The notes under the pieces: model-generated | The model's database searches: none | Told to the model about the DNA's origin: nothing | Seen by the model: the letters and a program-made list of their open reading frames with translations, nothing else | NCBI GenBank assembly: GCA_020628615.1 | Contig: JAHDEV010000008.1 | Span: 1 to 32,671, forward strand | Length of the DNA stretch: 32,671 nt | Direction of reading: 5' to 3' | From: Dokdonia sp. | GTDB lineage: Bacteria; Bacteroidota; Bacteroidia; Flavobacteriales; Flavobacteriaceae | Position numbers and translations under genes: made by a program | In this document: positions 16,435-25,867 of the stretch, piece after piece | Layout of the letters: each line of letters opens with the position of its first letter | How positions within the stretch are numbered: the stretch's first letter is position 1

Positions 16435-17835
16435 TTATAGGTCTCTTAATACTCTGCTCACAGCGTGTATAACGCCATTTGTAGCCTGTACATTTGTGGC
16501 AACTATTGGGTTTTCACCATTATCTGGATCAATTGCCGCAGCAGGATCTGCCTGTATAGTAATATTTGTACCACCTAGTGTTTCTACCATCATTCCATCA
16601 AGACCAGCAAGATCTTCTGCTCTTACATTTGCTCCAGCAATAACGTGTAGTTCTAGTGTAGCAGCGAGTGTAGCAGTATCAATATCATCTAGAGAATCTA
16701 CACCAAGATCAGTAAGTAAATTTTCAAAAGCCGTGTTTACGGGAGCAAGCACGGTAAATGGCGCAGGATCTGTTCCATTAGGAGTTTGTAAAGCACCTAC
16801 ATATCCAAAAGATGCATCTGCTGTAAGCGCTGCAACTAGTGTAGAAAAGTTAGGATCTGCCGTGGCAAAGGTTGTTACATCTGGTAACCCTATTACTGTA
16901 TCTACTACGTGTACAACACCATTTACCGCAACAATGTCTGCGATGATTACATCAGACCCACCGTTAAGAGTGACACCGTTATCTGTGTTAATATATAAAC
17001 TTATAGGAGCATCTGCCTCACCATTAAAGGTAGCTGCAGTATTTACATAACTATTAATAAGTGTTCCAGAGATGGCAACTGCACCTGGTACCACGTGGTT
17101 AGATAATACCTGTGCTAGTACATCATTATCTACATCTTCTAGCGCTGCACCATCAAGAAAAGCTTCAAAAGCCATATTTGTAGGAGCAAATACTGTAAAG
17201 TCTTGCTCTGTGTCGCTTAGTAGTGTTGTAAATGTTGTATTACCCTCATCTGTAAGTGCGGCTACAAGCGAGCTTAGTGCAGGGTTTGTTGTGGCAAATG
17301 TGGCTATGGTAGGTAAGGCTATTACCGTGTCTACAGCGTGTATGACACCATTATCTGTTTCAATATCTGGTGTTGTTACGGTAGACTGTCCATTGAGAAT
17401 AACTCCATCTGTTGTGTCTACATAGAGGCTAATGTTTGCGTTAGAAGAAGCTTCTGTTGCGAGGTTTGTTACATAACCCGTTGTTAGGTCTGTAGATGTA
17501 AGTGTCGTGTTAAGAACGTGATTTAGTAATACCTCACGTAATACATCTGTATCTACGTCTTCTAAAGCTGCTCCATCTAGAAAGGTTTCAAAAGCCGCGT
17601 TGTTAGGAGCAAATACTGTAAAAGTACCACTACCTGCAAGGGTTGCATCTAGATCTGTCTGTTGTAGCGCAGCTAGTAGTGAACTGTAATCATCATTACC
17701 GGCTACAAAATCTGCGATGGTATTGCTTTCACCCTCAATAATGTTTCCATTATCATCATCATCATCACACGATACTGAGACTAATAGCGTTAATGCAATA
17801 AACGCTAGTTTTGTAAAATTAAATAGATTTTTCAT
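16435..17835 (-). CDS. Lipoprotein with three fasciclin (FAS1) domains
   Basis: Three FTVFAPxNxAFExFL-type repeats and GVIHAVDTVI motifs; lipobox VSVSC. Confidence 0.93.
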   Translation of the reverse strand: MKNLFNFTKLAFIALTLLVSVSCDDDDDNGNIIEGESNTIADFVAGNDDYSSLLAALQQTDLDATLAGSGTFTVFAPNNAAFETFLDGAALEDVDTDVLREVLLNHVLNTTLTSTDLTTGYVTNLATEASSNANISLYVDTTDGVILNGQSTVTTPDIETDNGVIHAVDTVIALPTIATFATTNPALSSLVAALTDEGNTTFTTLLSDTEQDFTVFAPTNMAFEAFLDGAALEDVDNDVLAQVLSNHVVPGAVAISGTLINSYVNTAATFNGEADAPISLYINTDNGVTLNGGSDVIIADIVAVNGVVHVVDTVIGLPDVTTFATADPNFSTLVAALTADASFGYVGALQTPNGTDPAPFTVLAPVNTAFENLLTDLGVDSLDDIDTATLAATLELHVIAGANVRAEDLAGLDGMMVETLGGTNITIQADPAAAIDPDNGENPIVATNVQATNGVIHAVSRVLRDL

Positions 17836-17904
17836 AGTTTGTAGTTTTTGTTTAATGTAAAACTAGAATAGATAAACAAAAAATAATCCCAACAGAAAGT
17901 TAAA

Positions 17905-18597
17905 ATGTCAAAATTAACAATCCTTTTTTCCTTAGTTATTGTCCATATTAATGTTGTAGCATCTGCTCAAGATCTCAATATGTATGATGCTCAGGGTAAG
18001 CGTCACGGTAGCTGGCAAAAGTTTTATGACAGCTCAAAACAACTAAGATATACCGGATCATTTAATCACGGTAAAGAAGTAGGAGTATTTAAATTTTTTG
18101 ATTCTAGTGGTGGTCACCCCACGGCTATAAAAGAATATACGACAGATTCACCCTTTGTAGACGTTACTTTTTATACAACAGAAGGAAAGAAAGTAAGCAC
18201 GGGTAAGATGAAAGACCGCAAAAGACACGGTGAGTGGCTCTCATATCATCAAGACGGTGCCACAATTATGATAAAAGAGCAGTATAATAATGGACTTCTT
18301 GATGGACAGCGCAATGTATTTTTTATAAGCGGACTTCCAGCACTAGTCGAGCAATATGTAGATGGAAACAAAGAAGGAGAGGCTATCACATACACAGAAG
18401 AGGGAAAGGTGCTTAAAAGTGTAACCTATAAACAAGATAAACTAGAAGGACCAGCCATCTTCTATAATGGTTATGGACAGAAAGAGGTAGAGGGAACTTA
18501 TAAGAATAATAGAAAACACGGCCTTTGGAAGTATTACAAAAATGGTCAGGTAGACAAGGAGATTAAGTATCCTCGCAATAAAATAGGCGTACAATAG
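17905..18597 (+). CDS. MORN-like/YwqK-type repeat protein, secreted
   Basis: Repeated GKRHGSWQKFYDS / GKMKDRKRHGEWLSYHQDG / NNRKHGLWKYYKNGQVDKEI units; signal peptide. Confidence 0.85.
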   Translation: MSKLTILFSLVIVHINVVASAQDLNMYDAQGKRHGSWQKFYDSSKQLRYTGSFNHGKEVGVFKFFDSSGGHPTAIKEYTTDSPFVDVTFYTTEGKKVSTGKMKDRKRHGEWLSYHQDGATIMIKEQYNNGLLDGQRNVFFISGLPALVEQYVDGNKEGEAITYTEEGKVLKSVTYKQDKLEGPAIFYNGYGQKEVEGTYKNNRKHGLWKYYKNGQVDKEIKYPRNKIGVQ

Positions 18598-18709
18598 TCC
18601 TGTAAGGATATCTTACCAGTTACTACTACAATAGACTAGTGTAAATATGTAGTTATATAGTGGGTATAAAAGTAACATTTTGCCATTCTTATAATGGCTT
18701 GTTATTTTG

Positions 18710-18717
18710 TAATTTTG
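18710..18717 (+). promoter_or_regulatory. Putative -7 box TAATTTTG for mnmA
   Basis: Matches TAnnTTTG; leaves a leader of about 80 nt. Confidence 0.4.
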
Positions 18718-18801
18718 CGCCACAATTTTTTTAAGTGTTTCTAGACACTTTATGCGAGTCTCAAAAGAGACTATTGAGTATACAATATCTAAGTAAAAGT
18801 T

Positions 18802-19995
18802 ATGAAAACGGTAGTAGTAGGTCTAAGTGGAGGAGTAGATAGTAGTGTTACAGCATACTTGCTTAAGGAGCAGGGATACAATGTGATAGGCCTTTTTATG
18901 AAAAACTGGCACGATGACTCCGTAACAATCTCTGATGAGTGCCCGTGGCTAGATGATAGTAACGATGCAATGCTCGTTGCCGAAAAGTTAGGAATCCCTT
19001 TTCAAACGGTAGATCTTAGTGAGCAGTACCAAGAACGCATTGTAGATTATATGTTTAGAGAGTACGAGATGGGGCGCACGCCTAATCCAGATGTGCTATG
19101 TAATCGCGAGATTAAATTTGACGTGTTTATGAAAATTGCACTTTCACTAGGTGCAGACTACGTCGCAACGGGACATTACTGTCAGAAATCATCTATAGAG
19201 GTAGACGGTAAGACAGTGTACCAACTTATCGCTGGGGCAGATAATAATAAAGATCAATCTTACTTTTTATGTCAACTATCTCAGGAGCAACTGGCAAAAA
19301 CGTTGTTTCCTATAGGCCATTTACAAAAGCCAGAGGTACGTGACATTGCACTACAACAAGAACTCGTTACTGCAGGTAAGAAAGATTCTCAAGGACTCTG
19401 TTTTATAGGTAAAGTGCGTTTGCCAGATTTTCTTCAGCAGCAGCTTAAACCTAAGGAAGGCGTTATCGTTGAGGTGCCAGAAACTGTTATACCCGAAGTT
19501 GCGGGTGGGGATAAGGCTAGTAACGCTTTCGCGAAAGCGGAATTAGAAAACCTTGTAAAAAAACCATCATATACCGTTGCCGAAGGAAAAGTAGTAGGGA
19601 AGCATCAAGGGGCTCATTATTTTACCATAGGCCAGCGCAAAGGACTAGGCGTAGGCGGAACGGTAGAGCCACTCTTTGTCATAGATACAGATGTAAAGGA
19701 TAATGTGATATACACCGGTCAAGGTAAAAACCATAGAGGTTTATATCGTAAAGGACTTTTTGTAAAAGAAGAAGAAATACACTGGATACGAGAAGATCTA
19801 ACAGTTGCGGTAGATGAGACAATGCAGGTAGAGGCACGTATACGCTACCGTCAACCACTTGAGAAAGCCACTTTATATAGAGTAGATGGGGGTATGTATG
19901 TCATATTTGACAATCCACAAACAGCGATAGCCGAGGGGCAATTTGTAGCCTGGCATCACGGTGAGGAGTGTCTTGGTTCTGGGGTTATTTCGTAA
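18802..19995 (+). CDS. mnmA: tRNA-specific 2-thiouridylase MnmA
   Basis: [56 protein letters not shown] and [13 protein letters not shown]. Confidence 0.97.
   Translation: MKTVVVGLSGGVDSSVTAYLLKEQGYNVIGLFMKNWHDDSVTISDECPWLDDSNDAMLVAEKLGIPFQTVDLSEQYQERIVDYMFREYEMGRTPNPDVLCNREIKFDVFMKIALSLGADYVATGHYCQKSSIEVDGKTVYQLIAGADNNKDQSYFLCQLSQEQLAKTLFPIGHLQKPEVRDIALQQELVTAGKKDSQGLCFIGKVRLPDFLQQQLKPKEGVIVEVPETVIPEVAGGDKASNAFAKAELENLVKKPSYTVAEGKVVGKHQGAHYFTIGQRKGLGVGGTVEPLFVIDTDVKDNVIYTGQGKNHRGLYRKGLFVKEEEIHWIREDLTVAVDETMQVEARIRYRQPLEKATLYRVDGGMYVIFDNPQTAIAEGQFVAWHHGEECLGSGVIS
19524..19539. repeat. Dispersed palindrome copy 8 (exact)
   Basis: CGCTTTCGCGAAAGCG; encodes NAFAKAE in a loop insertion of MnmA. 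Confidence 0.95.
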
Positions 19996-20041
19996 CTTAC
20001 GTACGAAATCCTACGAGCCTTGGCTCATAAACTATGTCGCT

Positions 20042-21655
20042 ATGAGATCCCTATTATTTTTAAGTCTACTGTTTGTATGCTTTTACACAAATGCGCAAGA
20101 GGCGCAAGATGCTTGGGTTTATTTTGTAGATAAAGAAAATGTTACCCAAAGCCTAGAAAATCCCATAACAATACTCTCACAAGAAGCACTTGATCGTAAA
20201 GAACTACACGGTGTTATTATAGATGAGCGTGATGTCCCTGTGAATGAAAGTTATATCACTGAGATAAAATCGCAAACAGGTATTACAGTGCTTGCAAAAT
20301 CAAAATGGATGAACTGTGTACACGTACGTGGTACAGAAACCCAGATAGCCGCTCTTGAAAACCTATCGTTTGTTAGTACTATTGAGTATGCAAATAAGAA
20401 TATTACTAGAGCTGCAACACCATTACTTTTTTCTAAAGAAGATCCTCTACAATCTCAAAGTAGAGTAGTTTTTGAGTATGGGGCGACAGATAATCAAGTT
20501 ACTATGCTCTCGGTAGATGAGTTGCATTTGCAAGATTATACAGGCGAGGGGATGGTTGTAGCCGTTATGGATTCTGGTTTTCCTGGAGTAGATGAAAATG
20601 AAGGTTTTGCACGATTAAGAGATGCAGGAAAGTTACTGGATGGTTATGATTTTGTAAGTCGAGAAGATAATGAGTTTGCATTTTCAAATAGTAGTCACGG
20701 TACACGAGTGTTGAGCGATATTGTAGGTTTTATAGAAGATGAGTTTGTGGGCACAGCTCCAGATGCTGCTGTTTATTGTTTCCGTACAGAAGATGTAGCT
20801 AGTGAAAATCCCGTAGAGGAGTCTTACTGGGTAGAGGCAGCAGAGCGCGCAGATAGTCTGGGTGTAGATGTTATAAACACCTCACTAGGCTATCGCACTT
20901 TTGACAATCCAGATTATGATTATACATATGAAGATATGGATGGTCAGACTACCTTTATATCGCGCGGTGCAAATCTCGCTTTTGAGAAAGGAATGCTTGT
21001 GGTAACTAGTGCTGGTAACAGTGGTAATGGGATGATAAGTGCTCCAGCAGATGCTTTTGGATCTTTTACGGTAGGAGCTGTAGATGAAAACGGCGATTAT
21101 GCAAGTTTTAGCAGTATAGGTCCTTCTAGTGATGGTCGTATCAAACCAGATGTAGTTGCAAAGGGTGCTGGTAGCGCTGTGATAGATCAAAATGATAACA
21201 TAACTACAAACAATGGTACGAGCTTTAGCTCACCTATAATGGCTGGAGCTATCACAAGCTTTTGGCAAGCAAATCCACAGCGCACTAATGCAGATGTTAT
21301 GCAAATAGTTAGAGAATCTGCCTCTTTATACACAAACCCTACGGCACAACTTGGGTACGGAATACCAGATTTTGGAGCAGCACTAGATGATTTATTAACT
21401 ATAGAAGATTATAATAATAAGAGCACATACCATATCGTGCCTAATCCTGCTTCAGAGTTTGCGATGATAATTTTTCCTGAAGAGGTAAGCAAAGTATACG
21501 TACATATCTATGATATTCTTGGAAAACTCGTAGCAACAAAAACAGTAGAGTCTCAGGCAAGCTATCTACCTGTAGCAAATCTAAAAAAAGGAGTGTACCT
21601 CATACAGATTAATGATGGTACCACGCTCATTACACAAAAATTTATAAAGTCCTAA
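20042..21655 (+). CDS. S8 (subtilisin-like) serine peptidase with C-terminal T9SS type A sorting-like domain
   Basis: VAVMDSGFPG, SSHGTRV and NGTSFSSPIMAG; C-terminal YHIVPNPASEFAMIIFPEE...GVYLIQINDGTTLITQKFIKS; signal peptide start at 20042. Confidence 0.92.
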   Translation: MRSLLFLSLLFVCFYTNAQEAQDAWVYFVDKENVTQSLENPITILSQEALDRKELHGVIIDERDVPVNESYITEIKSQTGITVLAKSKWMNCVHVRGTETQIAALENLSFVSTIEYANKNITRAATPLLFSKEDPLQSQSRVVFEYGATDNQVTMLSVDELHLQDYTGEGMVVAVMDSGFPGVDENEGFARLRDAGKLLDGYDFVSREDNEFAFSNSSHGTRVLSDIVGFIEDEFVGTAPDAAVYCFRTEDVASENPVEESYWVEAAERADSLGVDVINTSLGYRTFDNPDYDYTYEDMDGQTTFISRGANLAFEKGMLVVTSAGNSGNGMISAPADAFGSFTVGAVDENGDYASFSSIGPSSDGRIKPDVVAKGAGSAVIDQNDNITTNNGTSFSSPIMAGAITSFWQANPQRTNADVMQIVRESASLYTNPTAQLGYGIPDFGAALDDLLTIEDYNNKSTYHIVPNPASEFAMIIFPEEVSKVYVHIYDILGKLVATKTVESQASYLPVANLKKGVYLIQINDGTTLITQKFIKS

Positions 21656-22602
21656 TGAATAGAATTACTTCGTTATTTAAAATAAAATATCCTCTTATAC
21701 AGGGTGGAATGATTTGGAACTCGGGATGGCGTCTTGCTAGTGCTGTAAGTAATGCTGGTGGTCTTGGTATCATAGGTGCTGCTTCTATGTATCCAGATGT
21801 GCTTGTAGAGCACGTTGAGAAGTGTAAGAAAGCTACAGATAAACCGTTTGGGGTTAATATACCTATGTTGTATCCTAACATAGAAGAGCATATGAAGACT
21901 GTGGTAGATTATAAGGTGCCTATTGTTTTTACAAGCGCAGGTAATCCAAAGCTTTGGACTAAAGAATTAAAGAAGCACGGCATTAAGGTTGTACACGTAG
22001 TAAGCAGTGTGAAGTTTGCACTAAAGGCTCAAGAAGCTGGTGTAGATGCTGTTGTAGCCGAAGGTTTTGAAGCGGGTGGTCATAATGGTCGTGAGGAAAC
22101 AACAACTTTTACTCTCATCCCTATGGTAAAAGATAAGATAGACGTACCTCTTATTGCAGCTGGAGGTATTGCTACAGGTAGAGGTATGCTTGCCGCAATG
22201 ACACTGGGAGCAGATGGTGTACAGGTAGGAAGTAGGTTTGCAGCAAGTGATGAGTCTAGCGCACATCAATTATTTAAACAAGCCATTATAGATACGCAAG
22301 AGGGAGATACTGTATTAACTCTTAAAGAATTAGCCCCTGTAAGACTTATAAAAAATAAATTTTATGAAGAGGTAGCTGCTTTATATACTACAGCACCTAC
22401 TAAAGAGCAACTAGTTCAATTATTAGGTCGTGCAAGAGCAAAGAAAGGGATGTTTGAGGGAGATCTAGATGAGGGAGAACTTGAAATAGGACAAATATCT
22501 GGACTTATAAATGACATAAAACCTGCTGCAACTATAGTAAGGGATATGATAGCCGAGTATACGGAGGCAAAAAATGCATTACTCAATTTTGATAACTGGT
22601 AA
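21655..22602 (+). CDS. Nitronate monooxygenase / 2-nitropropane dioxygenase family flavoprotein
   Basis: YPLIQGGMIWNSG, NAGGLGIIGAAS, EGFEAGGHNG, IAAGGIATGRGM and GADGVQVGSRF; TAATG overlap with the upstream gene. Confidence 0.93.
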   Translation: MNRITSLFKIKYPLIQGGMIWNSGWRLASAVSNAGGLGIIGAASMYPDVLVEHVEKCKKATDKPFGVNIPMLYPNIEEHMKTVVDYKVPIVFTSAGNPKLWTKELKKHGIKVVHVVSSVKFALKAQEAGVDAVVAEGFEAGGHNGREETTTFTLIPMVKDKIDVPLIAAGGIATGRGMLAAMTLGADGVQVGSRFAASDESSAHQLFKQAIIDTQEGDTVLTLKELAPVRLIKNKFYEEVAALYTTAPTKEQLVQLLGRARAKKGMFEGDLDEGELEIGQISGLINDIKPAATIVRDMIAEYTEAKNALLNFDNW

Positions 22603-22620
22603 TACTACCATTATGGATTA

Positions 22621-22663
22621 AAAAAAGACCAACTATCACATTTAGGTAGTTGGTCTTTTTTTT
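22621..22663. terminator. Bidirectional intrinsic terminator
   Basis: 15-bp stem aaaaaagaccaacta/tagttggtctttttt between convergent genes. Confidence 0.9.
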
Positions 22664-22698
22664 AAAAGAATTCTTGTGATGTATGAGCTTGTTATTTA

Positions 22699-23262
22699 CT
22701 AGTTGCTCTTCTTTACATATTTAGTAATAATAACAACTTGCTGTCCTTGTATTCTACCTTCTATATGCTCTGCATTATCGTGTACTAGACTTATGTTTCT
22801 CATAAACTCTCCACGCTTTGCTGTAAAGTTTGCTCCTTTTACATCAAGATCTTTTATGAGCACGACACTATCACCATTTGCTAGGCGTGTACCATTTGCG
22901 TCTTTGTGTATTACTGTATTCTCATCTTCTTCTATATGCTCACCTGTTGCTTTTGCCCACTCTAACGTTTCTTCTTCTAGATACATCATATCAAGTAGAT
23001 CTTGTGGCCAGCCTTCTTTACGAAGTCTAGTAAGCATACGCCACGCCACAACCTGTACAGCTGGTACAGTACTCCACATACTATCATTAAGACAGCGCCA
23101 GTGATTTACATCTACCTCCTCAGGGTTTTCTATCTGAGTAATACAAGTCTTGCAAGCGAGTATATCATCTTCTTTAGGAACTACTATAAAAGGGGAGAGG
23201 TCATACTCATTACTACAAAGTTCACAAATGATAGTGCGTTTATTAAGTTCTCTTAAGCTCAC
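22699..23262 (-). CDS. PhnA (YjdM-like) domain protein
   Basis: N-terminal zinc ribbon CELCSNEYDL...CKTC; C-terminal GDSVVLIKDLDVKGANFTAKRG...IEGRIQGQQVVIITKYVKK. Confidence 0.88.
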   Translation of the reverse strand: MSLRELNKRTIICELCSNEYDLSPFIVVPKEDDILACKTCITQIENPEEVDVNHWRCLNDSMWSTVPAVQVVAWRMLTRLRKEGWPQDLLDMMYLEEETLEWAKATGEHIEEDENTVIHKDANGTRLANGDSVVLIKDLDVKGANFTAKRGEFMRNISLVHDNAEHIEGRIQGQQVVIITKYVKKSN

Positions 23263-23336
23263 AGCAATTAGTTTTTATTGATAAAACGATTACATAAGGT
23301 AATAGCGCGAAGAAACAAAATTTAGCCGTAAGCTAG

Positions 23337-24452
23337 TTATTCCTTTCGCTCTTTTTCTTGCTCGTAAAATTCACGTCCTAATTGTGCGAGAAAGGGAATA
23401 CCTATTTGCTCATATTCATAAGTGTCGTCATTAAAAATTTGATTCTCATTAACCAGTATGGTAGCAGAGAGTATAAAGCGTATGTCATTTTGAGTATCCT
23501 CAATATAGGCTGTTTCTGTAAGCGTACCGTATGCAAACCCTACTTTGTTATAGATATGTATATTATCTGGAATGGGTGTTGTTTCGTCTCCATACATAAA
23601 GAATTTTACATAGCTGTCGTAGTATTCTTCTTGATTATATTTTGCATCACGTGGGAGCGTTTTCATAGCCTTAAGTACTCTTTGTCTAGATGTTTCAGAT
23701 AGTTCTAATCTTTTTGAGGTTTCAAAAGAATTTGGGAATACCAGACTTTTTATAAAATGATGTTGCTCCTGTAATGGGAAGTGATTTTTTGTACCAAAAT
23801 CCATAGGCTCATTTACAAGCTTTCCATTTTCAATATAGCCCAGTCCTTTTTTATTACCTACCACATTATTAGGAATGAGGTCTTTGTCTTCTTTATTTGT
23901 GATAATAACACTTTCGGCTGTATAGCTTGGAAAAAATTGAATTGTTTTTCTAGTATTAACTGCTGCTTCAGGTGTAGCTAGTCTATGTTGTATGGTAGTT
24001 TGTGTATAGCCTTTTTCGCGTAAGCGGGTGTTTATATAATCTCTACCTAGTAATTCATAAAGACGGTTATAAGCTTTGTTATCGCTTACGGCAAAAATCT
24101 GTCGTAGGTCATCACTTATGTTGTGCAATTCCTCATCACCGTCTATGATGTAAGGTGTATCTAGGGTTATATCTTTTCTAGCATCTGCATATTCTGCGGC
24201 GAGTACGGCAACTGGAAGTTTTACAGTGCTTGCTGGGTAAAAGTAATTCTGTTTATTGAGTCCATAACTATAATCTGTAAACTGCACTTCACCACTATCT
24301 GTCGAGTCAATCTGAGTAAAAAGAATCTGGACTTCGTATTTGTCTATACTATCTGTAACCCTTGTGATAAGCGGGCTAGATGAGTTAAGGGCTTTCTCTA
24401 TGGGTGTAGAGCAGCTTGCCATAAATAAACATAATATAAGTAGATATCTCAT
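23337..24452 (-). CDS. Serine hydrolase (class A beta-lactamase-like fold) lipoprotein
   Basis: PASTVKLPVAVLAAEY (SxxK) and VSDNKAYNRLYELLG (SDN); lipobox MASCS; ORF track start 24476. Confidence 0.85.
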   Translation of the reverse strand: MRYLLILCLFMASCSTPIEKALNSSSPLITRVTDSIDKYEVQILFTQIDSTDSGEVQFTDYSYGLNKQNYFYPASTVKLPVAVLAAEYADARKDITLDTPYIIDGDEELHNISDDLRQIFAVSDNKAYNRLYELLGRDYINTRLREKGYTQTTIQHRLATPEAAVNTRKTIQFFPSYTAESVIITNKEDKDLIPNNVVGNKKGLGYIENGKLVNEPMDFGTKNHFPLQEQHHFIKSLVFPNSFETSKRLELSETSRQRVLKAMKTLPRDAKYNQEEYYDSYVKFFMYGDETTPIPDNIHIYNKVGFAYGTLTETAYIEDTQNDIRFILSATILVNENQIFNDDTYEYEQIGIPFLAQLGREFYEQEKERKE

Positions 24453-24477
24453 ACTATAAATGTAGTTAGTATTCATA

Positions 24478-24506
24478 AAAAAGACCAGCTTAGGGCTGGT
24501 CTTTTT
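24478..24506. terminator. Intrinsic terminator downstream of lysA
   Basis: 12-bp stem aaaaagaccagc/gctggtcttttt, 5-nt loop. Confidence 0.85.
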
Positions 24507-24522
24507 ATAAAATATATCATTA

Positions 24523-25728
24523 CTATTCTTCTATGAGAACTTGATTTGCAATAAGATCATCAAAGGTCTCTCGTTTGCGTATAAGGTGAGCTTTACCGCC
24601 TTTTATGAGTACCTCTGCAGGTCTGTAACGGCTATTGTAATTACTTGCCATTGTAAAGCAGTAGGCACCTGCGTTATCAAAAGCGAGTATGTCTCCTTCA
24701 GAAATTTCGGCGATGCGTCTATTATTTGCAAAGGTATCTGTCTCACATATATAACCTGTAACGCTGTAAAAGCGCTCTCTTCCGTTAGGATTGCTTATGT
24801 TATGTATCTCGTGCTGGCTACCGTATAGCATAGGTCGTATAAGATGGTTAAAACCACTATCTACTTGGGCAAATACTGTTGAGGTAGTTTGTTTTACTAC
24901 GTTTACTTGTACCAGAAATTTACCAGACTCACTTACCAGAAACTTACCTGGCTCAAAGGTGAGGGTTAATGGTTTTTTATACGCTTTCGCGAAAGCGTTA
25001 AAACGTTTCCCTAGTTTTTCTCCTAGTTCTTCAATATTAGTTTCTATGTCTCCCTCTTTATAAGGCACTTTAAAACCACTTCCAAAATCGATAAAAGTAA
25101 GGTCGCTGAACTGCTTTGCCGTTTCAAATAGAATTTCTGTAGCATACACAAAGACATCAATATCTAGTATATCACTACCAGTATGCATATGTATACCGTT
25201 TATATTCATACCCGTGTTTTCTACTATGCGCAGTACGTGTGGTAACTGGTGGATACTTATCCCAAATTTACTATCTATATGCCCTACAGAGATATTTGTA
25301 TTTCCTCCTGCCATCACGTGTGGATTAATACGTATACAAACAGGTGTCTCTGGGTGTTTTGTCCCAAACTGCTCTAATATAGATAGGTTATCTATATTAA
25401 TTTGCACGCCCATTGCTGCTACTTCTTCTATTTCTCCTAGCGAGACTCCGTTAGGTGTAAAAATGATACGATCTGGAGTAAAGCCAGCCTTAAGACCAAG
25501 TTGTACTTCTTGTATAGATACGGTATCAAGACCAGAACCTAAGCCTTTTAAGTGTTGAAGAACAGAGAGATTGCTTAGCGCCTTTACTGCATAGTTAAGG
25601 CGTAGCTGTTTTACACTTTTAAAAGCGTTTGTAAGTCTATTATATTGAGCAGTAATAGTGTCTGCATCATAAACATAAACAGGGCTTCCGTAGTTTTTTA
25701 CTACGTTTAAGAGGTCTTTATTGGTCAT
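24523..25728 (-). CDS. lysA: Diaminopimelate decarboxylase
   Basis: YAVKALSNLSVLQHL PLP lysine motif, HMHTGSD, FEPGKFLV and GAYCFTMASNYNSRYRPAEVL. Confidence 0.96.
   Translation of the reverse strand: MTNKDLLNVVKNYGSPVYVYDADTITAQYNRLTNAFKSVKQLRLNYAVKALSNLSVLQHLKGLGSGLDTVSIQEVQLGLKAGFTPDRIIFTPNGVSLGEIEEVAAMGVQINIDNLSILEQFGTKHPETPVCIRINPHVMAGGNTNISVGHIDSKFGISIHQLPHVLRIVENTGMNINGIHMHTGSDILDIDVFVYATEILFETAKQFSDLTFIDFGSGFKVPYKEGDIETNIEELGEKLGKRFNAFAKAYKKPLTLTFEPGKFLVSESGKFLVQVNVVKQTTSTVFAQVDSGFNHLIRPMLYGSQHEIHNISNPNGRERFYSVTGYICETDTFANNRRIAEISEGDILAFDNAGAYCFTMASNYNSRYRPAEVLIKGGKAHLIRKRETFDDLIANQVLIEE
24982..24997. repeat. Dispersed palindrome copy 9 (exact)
   Basis: CGCTTTCGCGAAAGCG; encodes NAFAKAY in LysA. 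Confidence 0.95.
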
Positions 25729-25776
25729 TACTTTATATTTAAAGTAAAATTAAAAGACTTCTGTAAATAGACAGAA

Positions 25777-25784
25777 TACTTTTG
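25777..25784 (+). promoter_or_regulatory. Putative -7 box TACTTTTG for the LON-N gene
   Basis: Matches TAnnTTTG, about 84 nt before the ATG. Confidence 0.35.
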
Positions 25785-25867
25785 TTATAAATGTTGAACA
25801 ATAAGGTTAAAAAATGTTCATTATATAACAGCCTCAAGAGGCTTTTGTAAATTTCATATAAAAACAG

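Noticed and set aside
16334-17425. Plus-strand ORFs of 238 and 117 aa
   Set aside because: Antisense to the well-supported FAS1 gene; Ser/Thr/Ala/Val-rich low-complexity translation with no recognisable domain.
17905-18597. Toxin-antitoxin antitoxin label for the YwqK-like repeat protein
   Set aside because: The name is a common automatic label. The protein is exported, made of MORN-like repeats, and has no toxin partner nearby.
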